A stretch of DNA of 10,860 bases, from positions 1 to 10,860 of the forward strand of contig DUUM01000349.1 in NCBI GenBank assembly GCA_012841565.1, in the 5' to 3' direction. Numbering within the stretch: the first letter of the stretch is position 1; each line of letters starts with the position of its first letter. This document shows, in pieces, positions 5,520 to 10,499 of this stretch. Origin of the DNA: Candidatus Epulonipiscium sp. GTDB lineage: Bacteria; Bacillota_A; Clostridia; Lachnospirales; Cellulosilyticaceae. Position numbers and translations under genes: made by a program. The notes beneath the pieces are model-generated. The model had not been told where the DNA came from, searched no databases, and saw nothing but the letters and a program-made list of their open reading frames with translations.

Positions 5520-5849
5520 ATGAGCAAAAGAGTAGCAGGTATAAATATCGAGTTTGAAAATGGGTACAAACTTACAAGTGATTCCATGTGTTATTGCTTA
5601 GAGAAAATAAAAGTAAACGATGATGTTAAATCTGAAAGTTATGGGAAAGAAACATATTCGTTAGTTGGGTATTTTGCAATGATAGAAAATGCACTAGAGA
5701 GAATGTTTGAAACAGAAATAAGAAATTGTGGTGCTGTAACGTTTGAAGAGTTGGTTAGCGAAATAAAAAGGGCTAAAAGTGAGATTAAGAGTATAGCGAA
5801 GAATAATCTAAATATAACGGTTATAGAAAGGGAGAATGACAATGAATAA
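5520..5849 (+). CDS. hypothetical phage protein upstream of SSB, 109 aa
   Basis: Starts at ATG 5520 with AAGGGGG eight bases upstream and ends inside the first codons of SSB (overlap 5842-5849). The N-terminal half (about 3-50) looks like beta strands (IEFENGYKLTSD, CYCLEKIKVND, ETYSLVGYFAM); the C-terminal half is helical and charged (ENALERMFETE to EIKSIAKNN). A similar architecture occurs in small phage proteins encoded directly before SSB, but I cannot name the family. Coupling to SSB points to a role in replication or recombination. Confidence 0.78.
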   Translation: MSKRVAGINIEFENGYKLTSDSMCYCLEKIKVNDDVKSESYGKETYSLVGYFAMIENALERMFETEIRNCGAVTFEELVSEIKRAKSEIKSIAKNNLNITVIERENDNE

Positions 5850-6234
5850 TATTAATATTTTAGGACGGTTAACAAAAGATCCAGAGGTTAGATATTCACA
5901 AAGCGCTGCCCCAGTGGCGGTAGTAAATTTTAGCTTAGCAGTAAACAGGAGATTTAAAAAGCAAGGTGAACAAGATGTTGATTTCATAAATTGTGTAGCC
6001 TTTGGCAAAACAGGGGAGTTAATAGACCAATATGTTAAAAAAGGCGAGCAGTTAGCAGTTACAGGTAGGCTTGCAATAGAGCAGTACGAGAAAGATGGAC
6101 AAAAAAGAACGTCAACAAAAGTTGTGGTAGAAGCTATCAGTTTTGTAAGTGCTCCTAAACAGAGTGGTGCAAGTAATCAAGAGCAACAAGGTTTTGCGCC
6201 AGTCGGTGAATATGAAGAAGATTTACCTTTCTAG
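5842..6234 (+). CDS. ssb: single-stranded DNA-binding protein
   Basis: A 130-aa SSB. The N-terminal OB fold is clear: MNNINILGRLTKDPEVRY, then VVNFSLAVNRRF, DFINCVAFGKTGE, YVKKGEQLAVTGRL and STKVVVEAISF. A short Gln-rich linker leads to the acidic tip EEDLPF, the conserved tail that docks replication and repair proteins. I chose ATG 5842, seven bases after AAAGGGAG; the in-frame ATG at 5836 is only one base from that site. The protein coats single-stranded DNA as a tetramer and protects replication and recombination intermediates. It is shorter than chromosomal SSB, mainly in the linker, as in many phages. Confidence 0.97.
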   Translation: MNNINILGRLTKDPEVRYSQSAAPVAVVNFSLAVNRRFKKQGEQDVDFINCVAFGKTGELIDQYVKKGEQLAVTGRLAIEQYEKDGQKRTSTKVVVEAISFVSAPKQSGASNQEQQGFAPVGEYEEDLPF

Positions 6235-6242
6235 GAGGGGGC

Positions 6243-6449
6243 ATGAGAGAAGCTAAGGATTGTGATAATTGTATATATGACATTGGAAGTTGCAGGAGTA
6301 AGCATCAATTAGACAAAAGACAAGTAAGGAAACTAAACAGAACAGCAAGCAATGATGGGGTCTGGGAAAGGTATTATTGCAAAAAACATAGATTTGAAAA
6401 AGGGGGCACTTATGGGAATAGAAGATTTACAGTACGGAGATACGTATGA
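6243..6449 (+). CDS. small Cys-rich basic protein, 68 aa
   Basis: Starts at ATG 6243 behind CTAGGAGGGGGC, right after SSB. The product has C7, C10, C17 and C46 and many Arg/Lys residues, ending RRFTVRRYV. Spacing C-x2-C-x6-C-x28-C could bind one zinc ion, and the charge fits nucleic-acid contact, but no family is recognised. Its 3' end overlaps the next gene by 38 bp in another frame. Confidence 0.72.
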   Translation: MREAKDCDNCIYDIGSCRSKHQLDKRQVRKLNRTASNDGVWERYYCKKHRFEKGGTYGNRRFTVRRYV

Positions 6450-6636
6450 GTTAAGAAATGGAGATTCATGTGTCTATGTATGTAGGAACCTAGAAGAAGA
6501 AACAGATGATGAAACACAGCTGATATTCTGTGAGTTAGTTTTAATCAATACATTTACAGGGGAAGAATATAACATCAACAATTACAACGATGATTTAACG
6601 CATTGCGAGGATAATCAACTGGATATAGTTGGATAG
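6412..6636 (+). CDS. acidic hypothetical protein, 74 aa
   Basis: I chose ATG 6412 because AAAAAGGGGGC precedes it at proper distance; a longer frame from 6352 has no ribosome binding site and overlaps the upstream gene more. The product is strongly acidic (Asp/Glu/Asn rich, e.g. NLEEETDDETQLIF and EEYNINNYNDDL) and probably beta-rich, with four cysteines but no clear zinc pattern. Acidic DNA-mimic proteins occur in phages, but this is only a thought from composition. Function unknown. Confidence 0.75.
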   Translation: MGIEDLQYGDTYELRNGDSCVYVCRNLEEETDDETQLIFCELVLINTFTGEEYNINNYNDDLTHCEDNQLDIVG

Positions 6637-6645
6637 GAGGGACTT

Positions 6646-6831
6646 ATGAGTGGTTGGGGGTGTTCGAGCAAAGCAGAACCTAAAGAAAAAATAAAAGCAG
6701 AAATGGCTGACTTCTTAAAAGGCCTTAACTCTACAGCGGAAATCGACTACAACGCATATAGCCAGATATTCGATTTCTCAATGGAGCTACTAGACGAGAT
6801 GTATAAATTAGGAGGGAATCATGAAGATTAG
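6646..6831 (+). CDS. DFSM-type small protein, paralogue of the N-domain at 2625-2954
   Basis: A 61-aa protein starting at ATG 6646 behind AGGAGGGA. It aligns along nearly its full length with residues 1-63 of the product of 2625-2954 (shared WG, PKEK, MADFL, GLN, EI, IFDFSM-LLDE). It lacks the coiled-coil tail, so it is either the original stand-alone domain or a truncated version. The end overlaps the MazG-like gene by 11 bp. Function unknown; the conserved core suggests a small helical domain. Confidence 0.78.
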   Translation: MSGWGCSSKAEPKEKIKAEMADFLKGLNSTAEIDYNAYSQIFDFSMELLDEMYKLGGNHED

Positions 6832-7183
6832 TGAAATGGTAGAGCAGGTACATGAAAATGCGAAATCTAAAGGATTTTGGGATGATTGGAAGTTGTTAGA
6901 GTGGAAAAGGTGGAACGATTTTAGGGAATTGAGTGCAGAAGAACTGAATGTACTGAGAAATGCAGCAATTGCATCAAGACTTGCACTAATCCATAGCGAA
7001 GTATCAGAAGCACTTGAAGCCCTGAGGGTGGGCGACATGGAAAACTTTGCAGAGGAGTTAGCTGACGTAGTAATTAGGGTTGCCGATACCGCAGGGGGGT
7101 TGGGGATTGACCTAGAAGGCGAGATAACAAATAAGATGGAGAAGAATAAGGTTAGGGGATATATGCACGGGAAGCGATTCTAG
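6821..7183 (+). CDS. MazG-like nucleotide pyrophosphohydrolase
   Basis: A 120-aa all-alpha NTP pyrophosphohydrolase. The metal-binding pattern is visible as E60-x2-E63 in ALIHSEVSEALEALR and E79-x2-D82 in FAEELADVVIRVADTAGGLG, with the closing KNKVRGYMHGKRF typical of this phage-borne MazG-like group. Relatives cleave nucleoside triphosphates to monophosphates plus pyrophosphate, trimming nucleotide pools or removing alarmone or modified nucleotides. ATG 6821 follows AGGAGGGAATC and overlaps the previous gene by 11 bp. The exact substrate cannot be read from sequence. Confidence 0.88.
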   Translation: MKISEMVEQVHENAKSKGFWDDWKLLEWKRWNDFRELSAEELNVLRNAAIASRLALIHSEVSEALEALRVGDMENFAEELADVVIRVADTAGGLGIDLEGEITNKMEKNKVRGYMHGKRF

Positions 7184-7189
7184 GAGGGG

Positions 7190-7211
7190 TTCCCGACACG
7201 GATGTCGGGAA
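7190..7211. promoter_or_regulatory. perfect hairpin over the start codon of the next gene
   Basis: TTCCCGACA (7190-7198) and TGTCGGGAA (7203-7211) form a perfect 9-bp stem with a 4-base loop CGGA. The hairpin lies directly after the ribosome binding site AGGAGGGG (7182-7189) and covers the only plausible start, ATG 7202. There is no T-run, so it is not a terminator. It probably affects initiation, or it is a protein-binding operator. Confidence 0.7.
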
Positions 7212-7534
7212 GCGGGGGTGATGTTATCAAAGACTTTATAGTATATAAAAAAGATGATAAGTGGCAGGAACTATTGACAAATCAAGGCATATTGATATCG
7301 GGCCGTAAACAGTATAACAAAAATGAGATATTAAAAATAATTGATAAAGCTAATAAGATAGTTAAATCTAGGTACGGTTATGAGATATACACTATAAGTG
7401 GCAAGCAAAAGATAGGTATATATATAAGATTTGATAACAACACCGTAAAGGCAAATGACAGCGCAGCAAGTTTTGTAAAAAGAAACTGGAATGAAGAAGC
7501 GGAAGAAAATCACGAACAGATATCACTATTTTGA
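7202..7534 (+). CDS. hypothetical protein with C-terminal sliding-clamp-like motif, 110 aa
   Basis: The product is basic in the middle and acidic at the end. Residues about 10-100 look alpha/beta (DFIVYKKDDKWQELL, an NKNEILKIIDKANKIVKS helix, then YEIYTISGKQKIGIYIRF strands). The last residues are QISLF (106-110), matching the QL(S/D)LF type of beta-sliding-clamp-binding peptide. The start is ATG 7202 inside a hairpin; the AGGAGGGG site lies 12 bases upstream, longer than usual. The neighbours are the MazG-like gene before and the HNHc-like nuclease after, so a replication or repair role tied to the host clamp is reasonable inference. The family is not named. Confidence 0.78.
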   Translation: MSGSGGDVIKDFIVYKKDDKWQELLTNQGILISGRKQYNKNEILKIIDKANKIVKSRYGYEIYTISGKQKIGIYIRFDNNTVKANDSAASFVKRNWNEEAEENHEQISLF

Positions 7535-7549
7535 AAAAGGAGGGGGAAA

Positions 7550-8230
7550 GTGCATTACTACACACAAGTAAAGCAGATAAGAGAAACAGATGCAGGTACA
7601 GATCTAGTTATCCATATACCAAAAGAAAAGCTAAGGCATCAAATATCAAAGTACAGCACTGGTAATACAGTTGATGCAGAGATACGGATAAATGATGGCA
7701 GGCGAATCAATGCAGATCAGCGTAAGCGGATATTTGCAACCGTGAAAGATATTGCGGTATATACAGGCGATGATCCAGAGTATATCAGAGGGATATTGCT
7801 ATATGATTATTGTGCTAAAACTGGTGAGATGCCTTTCTCTCTCTCAAATTGTAGTGTAAGCCAGGCAAGAGATTACACAAGTCACATCATGGACTTTGCA
7901 CTAGAGTGGAATATACCACTTACAGGGCTAGGGATTGACCGTACAGAGGACGTAGACAGATACCTATATAGTTGCATTAAGTTCCGTAGGTGTGCCATTA
8001 CAGGACAAGCCAATGCTGACATACATCATATTGATGCAGTAGGTATGGGTGGTAACCGTAACGAGGTAGACCATAGCAGATTGAGGTTGATTGCATTAAG
8101 TAGAAAATGGCATAACAGGGTACACGAGCAGGGAGAACAAGAGATATTCGATAAGTACAAGATATACGGAATTAAAGTTGATGCAGCAACCTTGAAACAC
8201 ATAGGGATAAAAACAAGTGAGATAGATTAG
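7550..8230 (+). CDS. phage HNHc-type nuclease
   Basis: A 226-aa protein resembling the putative HNHc nuclease family found beside ssb in many firmicute phages. Residues about 44-140 are the helical family-specific domain (RINADQRKRIF, FSLSNCSVSQARDY, IPLTGLGI). The HNH part spans about 144-208: RRCAITGQ, then ADIHHIDAVGMGG (H159, H160), DHSRLRLIALSRKWHNRVHEQG (H175, H188, H192) and FDKYKIYGIKVD. Family members usually show paired cysteines around this core; here only C148 remains and the partners appear as Thr and Ser. Start GTG 7550 follows AAAAAGGAGGGGGAAA. Likely acts on DNA in recombination, possibly on branched or single-stranded substrates. Confidence 0.86.
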   Translation: MHYYTQVKQIRETDAGTDLVIHIPKEKLRHQISKYSTGNTVDAEIRINDGRRINADQRKRIFATVKDIAVYTGDDPEYIRGILLYDYCAKTGEMPFSLSNCSVSQARDYTSHIMDFALEWNIPLTGLGIDRTEDVDRYLYSCIKFRRCAITGQANADIHHIDAVGMGGNRNEVDHSRLRLIALSRKWHNRVHEQGEQEIFDKYKIYGIKVDAATLKHIGIKTSEID

Positions 8231-8239
8231 GGGGAGCTT

Positions 8240-8350
8240 ATGAAGGGTAGATGCTTTTTATGGTTCAGGCATAAAATTAAATATCATGGTAGGTACGGAT
8301 ATAGGTGTAGTAGGTGTTTAAAGCCTAAAAGTCAAGGTGAAGCAATCTGA
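8240..8350 (+). CDS. 36-aa zinc-knuckle-like microprotein
   Basis: A tiny gene from ATG 8240 (GGGGGAG just upstream) to TGA 8348-8350. The product (begins MKGRCFLWFRHKIKYHGRYG) is very basic, with a single C-x2-C pair (CSRC, residues 23-26) plus C5 and two histidines. It could bind one zinc ion. Similar short basic phage peptides with one CxxC pair exist, but no function is known to me. The site, spacing and position between two good genes support it. Confidence 0.62.
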   Translation: MKGRCFLWFRHKIKYHGRYGYRCSRCLKPKSQGEAI

Positions 8351-8390
8351 ATAAAATGCTAAATAAGTAAAAATGAAAGGATGAAATGTA

Positions 8391-8984
8391 ATGGAGATAG
8401 AGCGCAAGTTTTTAATAAACAAACTACCTAATTTATGGGAATTTCCTAGTGAAAATATAGAACAGTTTTACATTAGTATAAACCCAGAAGTAAGAATTAG
8501 ACATAATAAAAAAGGGTATTTTTTAACCGTTAAAAGTGAGGGTGGTTTAAAAAGAAAGGAAATAGAGATAGATATTAATGAGTGTAATTATAAGGAGTTA
8601 AAATTACAATACCCTAACCTCACAATTAACAAAACTAGATATTATATCCCATATGAGAAAAACGTTTGTGAATTAGACATATATCATAACATTAATAGCT
8701 TAATAACTGTTGAGGTGGAGTTTAAGTCGGTATCACATAGTGCTGAATTTAAAAAACCTAATTGGTTTGGGAGTGAAATTACAAATATACAAGAGTTTAA
8801 AAATAAGAGTTTAGCAAAACATGGATTCCCCACTAAATTAAAATGCCCTGTATGTCGTGGTAAGTGTGAAATATACGATAGGTACTCTATGGGACATTAT
8901 CTGTGCAATGATTGTGTGGACGGAGAAATTGAATTTAGCAAGGTGGTTATTGACAACTATAATAAATTAATAAAAGATAGTTAA
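8391..8984 (+). CDS. CYTH-domain phosphohydrolase-like protein with C-terminal zinc ribbon
   Basis: A 197-aa fusion. Residues 1-146 are a CYTH/triphosphate tunnel metalloenzyme domain: EIERK at 2-6 (the ExExK signature), RIR at 35-37, K48, EIEID at 57-61, R83, ELD at 94-96, EVEF at 108-111 and the closing WFGSEITN with the KNKSLA segment. These charged residues line the tunnel that binds triphosphate and metal. Residues 152-175 add a zinc ribbon with C152, C155, C172 and C175 (DnaJ-like CPVCRGKC and CNDC). Relatives are inorganic triphosphatases, thiamine triphosphatases, RNA triphosphatases or class IV adenylate cyclases; this one cannot be assigned. ATG 8391 follows GAAAGGA. The gene reads more AT-rich than its neighbours and may be an acquired extra. 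Confidence 0.88.
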   Translation: MEIERKFLINKLPNLWEFPSENIEQFYISINPEVRIRHNKKGYFLTVKSEGGLKRKEIEIDINECNYKELKLQYPNLTINKTRYYIPYEKNVCELDIYHNINSLITVEVEFKSVSHSAEFKKPNWFGSEITNIQEFKNKSLAKHGFPTKLKCPVCRGKCEIYDRYSMGHYLCNDCVDGEIEFSKVVIDNYNKLIKDS

Positions 8985-9025
8985 ACTTATAAACGATTAT
9001 TCCAAGTAAGCATTTAACAAGCAAG

Positions 9026-9055
9026 CAATCCAAACACGTGACTAAATAGCGAAGG
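9026..9055 (+). repeat. dispersed linker repeat, copy 5
   Basis: CAATCCAAACACGTGACTAA followed by ATAGCGAAGG, close to copies 1 and 3. It contains GTG ACT AAA TAG (9038-9049) and supplies GAAGGGG for the next gene. The bases before CAATCC differ from copies 1 and 3, so the conserved unit begins there. Confidence 0.85.
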
Positions 9056-9064
9056 GGTGAGGAA

Positions 9065-9418
9065 ATGATAAAGCTATCAGAACTAAAAGATGATGCCAAG
9101 GTTGTTGATGAAAGAGGAAACGTCGAAGATGTAATAGATGTTAAATATGATGTGAAACACGGAAGTTTTAATAATGTAAAACCAAAATTCTACACTACAA
9201 TGGCGTATCGAGCATGTATTGATGCAAGAAATATGCTAGAAAGTGCTATAGAGAGCGAAGATGATAATATGTATGAGGATTGGTATGAACGCATCTTAAA
9301 TGATGTTACGGACGAAGATGTGGAAAAAATTCAAATTATCCTAGATGGCATTCTAAGTAGAAATCCAGAATCGAATACAGCCTACTATCAAGGTAAAGAG
9401 ATAGATATATTTAACTGA
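9065..9418 (+). CDS. acidic hypothetical phage protein, 117 aa
   Basis: Starts at ATG 9065 after GAAGGGGTGAGG. The first 30 residues look like a beta-hairpin (IKLSELKDDAKVVDERGN, VEDVIDVKYD), followed by helices (AYRACIDARNMLESAIE, EDVEKIQIILDGIL) and an acidic surface. There is no cysteine motif apart from one Cys and no membrane segment. It is bounded by linker copies 5 and 6 like a cassette. Function and family unknown. Confidence 0.77.
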   Translation: MIKLSELKDDAKVVDERGNVEDVIDVKYDVKHGSFNNVKPKFYTTMAYRACIDARNMLESAIESEDDNMYEDWYERILNDVTDEDVEKIQIILDGILSRNPESNTAYYQGKEIDIFN

Positions 9419-9423
9419 TTAGG

Positions 9424-9447
9424 CAATCCAAACACATGAATAAATAG
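9424..9447 (+). repeat. dispersed linker repeat, copy 6 (shortened)
   Basis: CAATCCAAACACATGAATAA then ATAG, after which the sequence departs from the family (AGACAAATAAAAGGG instead of CGAAGG). It keeps ATG AAT AAA TAG (9436-9447). It lies between two cassette genes. Confidence 0.82.
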
Positions 9448-9472
9448 AGACAAATAAAAGGGAGGGATGATT

Positions 9473-9760
9473 ATGGAACGGTTAACAAGCAATACAGATG
9501 ATATAAGTTATATCTGTAATTTCCTAAATAGACACTCTAGCTATGACGGAGATAGATTTGAAGCGATTCATAAAAAATTAGCTGAATATGAAGATATAGG
9601 AATGACGCCGATGGAAATAAAATTGTTTCTTAAAGATTTCGGAATATCACAAGTAATAGAAATTCGGGAACTAAAAAAACAACATGAAGAAGACAAGGAA
9701 ATAATTAAGAAGATGGCGGAAAGAATTAAGGTGTTTGAGGAAAGATATTTTGAAAGATAA
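9473..9760 (+). CDS. hypothetical phage protein with shared coiled-coil tail, 95 aa
   Basis: I chose ATG 9473, six bases after GGAGGG; the in-frame ATG at 9467 touches that site. Residues about 1-57 are of the type MERLT... with KLAEYEDIGMTPMEI, a pattern common in small firmicute phage proteins (YED-G-TP-EI). Residues about 60-95 are the Lys/Glu coiled-coil identical to the end of the product of 2625-2954, encoded within a 122-bp perfect repeat. Function unknown. In this gene family the YED-type N-domain is often followed by a coiled coil, so this may be the donor of the tail. Confidence 0.8.
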   Translation: MERLTSNTDDISYICNFLNRHSSYDGDRFEAIHKKLAEYEDIGMTPMEIKLFLKDFGISQVIEIRELKKQHEEDKEIIKKMAERIKVFEERYFER

Positions 9761-9776
9761 AGTCACAATCCAAACA
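9655..9776 (+). repeat. 122-bp perfect direct repeat, copy B
   Basis: Identical to 2849-2970 on the same strand. It covers the last 35 codons of the gene, the stop and the first part of linker copy 7. Copies A and B then diverge at once (TGTGAATAAA versus AATGGCGAAA). Confidence 0.95.
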
Positions 9777-9798
9777 AATGGCGAAAAGAAAGGGGTAA
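9760..9798 (+). repeat. dispersed linker repeat, copy 7, with six-codon frame
   Basis: AAGTCACAATCCAAACA as in copy 3, then AATGGCGAAAAGAAAGGGG, resembling copy 4. It opens ATG 9778 to TAA 9796-9798 (MAKRKG), two bases before the regulator's ATG; this frame contains the regulator's ribosome binding site. The same arrangement, stop two bases before the next start, is seen in copy 4. Confidence 0.75.
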
Positions 9799-9800
9799 AG

Positions 9801-10289
9801 ATGCAAAGCAATAATAAATATGTACAAGCTACAAGAAAGATGCTCTATAACTACTCTAACCTTGCCACAGACCTCTATATCAGACAACTGGAACTAGAAC
9901 ACGTAAGAACTAATGATGGGATATCCAGTGCAACCTACGATGATGTAGGGGGTATGGGCGGAGATAATACATCTAAGGTTGAAAAGGTCGGAGAAAGAAA
10001 CATGATGCAAGCGGAAGAATTGGAAGAAGCTATAAGTGAAATAAGGCTTAATATAGATAGAATAGATAAAGTGTTAGAAGTGCTGATGGATACAGAAAGA
10101 GAAGTAATTGAAAAGAGATTTATAAGCAGGAACAAGAAAGATTGGTGTATTATAGCGGAAGATCTAGGGTATTCGGTAAGACAGGCACAAAGAATTGAGA
10201 AACAAGCACTAACTAAGATTACATCATTATTATTTGGCACTAAGTCGTTTGTCGATTTGCCTTTATTTAATAAGGAGTTGCAAGGATAA
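9801..10289 (+). CDS. RinA/ArpU-like phage late transcriptional regulator
   Basis: A 162-aa protein. An N-terminal helical part (1-92) includes MQSNNKYVQATRKMLYNY, a GGMGGDNTSKVE loop (50-61) and a heptad-like helix to VLEVL. Residues about 94-142 form a sigma-70 region-4-like helix-turn-helix: LMDTEREVIEKRF, then DWCIIAEDLGYSVRQAQRIE. This matches the RinA/ArpU-type regulators that activate late or packaging genes in Gram-positive phages. I chose ATG 9801 because AAAGGGG lies six bases upstream; a longer in-frame frame from 9735 would lie in the preceding gene. It is the last early gene, and direct repeats plus a promoter-like site follow, a fitting target. Confidence 0.88.
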   Translation: MQSNNKYVQATRKMLYNYSNLATDLYIRQLELEHVRTNDGISSATYDDVGGMGGDNTSKVEKVGERNMMQAEELEEAISEIRLNIDRIDKVLEVLMDTEREVIEKRFISRNKKDWCIIAEDLGYSVRQAQRIEKQALTKITSLLFGTKSFVDLPLFNKELQG

Positions 10290-10291
10290 TC

Positions 10292-10308
10292 ATGTCGTCT
10301 TTATGTCG
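10292..10308 (+). promoter_or_regulatory. paired ATGTCG direct repeats (possible activator site)
   Basis: ATGTCG occurs at 10292-10297 and again at 10303-10308, starts 11 bp apart so both face the same side of the helix. The pair ends two bases before a -35-like hexamer and just after the regulator gene. This is a good layout for binding of the RinA/ArpU-like protein; the assignment is inference. Confidence 0.6.
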
Positions 10309-10310
10309 CT

Positions 10311-10339
10311 TTTACACAGAATATATGTGGTAATATGGT
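10311..10339 (+). promoter_or_regulatory. candidate late promoter
   Basis: TTTACA (10311-10316) and TATGGT (10334-10339) are 17 bp apart. The -35 is close to TTGACA, the -10 is weak (4 of 6), which would fit an activator-dependent promoter. An alternative -10 is TAATAT (10331-10336), with a poor 14-bp spacing to the same -35. Transcription would begin near 10343-10347. Confidence 0.5.
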
Positions 10340-10342
10340 ATT

Positions 10343-10437
10343 AGGTACAGATGGAAAGTAAGGCTGTACCAGATCGCTAAATCCCCCATTTCTTTATTTC
10401 AAAAAGCCGATTACTTAATTGTAGTCGGCTTTTATAT
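10343..10437 (+). ncRNA. candidate small structured RNA / leader between promoter and terminator
   Basis: The stretch between the candidate promoter and the intrinsic terminator would give an RNA of about 95 bases. It has a 5' hairpin, GGTACAG (10344-10350) pairing with CTGTACC (10364-10370) around 13 bases, then a single-stranded C-rich segment ATCCCCCATTTCTTT (10381-10395), then the terminator hairpin. Such a layout is seen in C-rich regulatory RNAs of Gram-positives that pair with ribosome binding sites. A leader peptide (ATG 10351 to TAA 10378-10380) lacks a ribosome binding site. It may instead be an attenuated leader of the late operon. Confidence 0.42.
10402..10437 (+). terminator. intrinsic terminator
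   Basis: AAAAGCCGATTAC (10402-10414) pairs with GTAGTCGGCTTTT (10421-10433), a 13-bp stem with one G-U pair, around the loop TTAATT. The right arm ends in TTTT followed by ATATTT. It separates the early block and its regulator from the following genes, so late transcription must read through it or start elsewhere. Confidence 0.82.
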
Positions 10438-10499
10438 TTAGGAGTTGATAGTTTGGGAAAGTCGATAAACTAAAGATAATCAATTGTGGAGATAGTTTC

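Noticed and set aside
6352..6411. Longer N-terminus for the acidic protein starting at 6352
   Set aside because: No ribosome binding site before 6352, whereas AAAAAGGGGGC precedes ATG 6412; the extra codons only mirror the upstream gene in another frame.
8351..8390. Separate promoter for the CYTH gene
   Set aside because: No -35/-10 pair with acceptable spacing is visible in the 40 bases before it.
10351..10380. Nine-codon leader peptide (MESKAVPDR) in the region before the terminator
   Set aside because: No ribosome binding site, and the ATG lies in a hairpin loop; kept only as a remark in the RNA entry.
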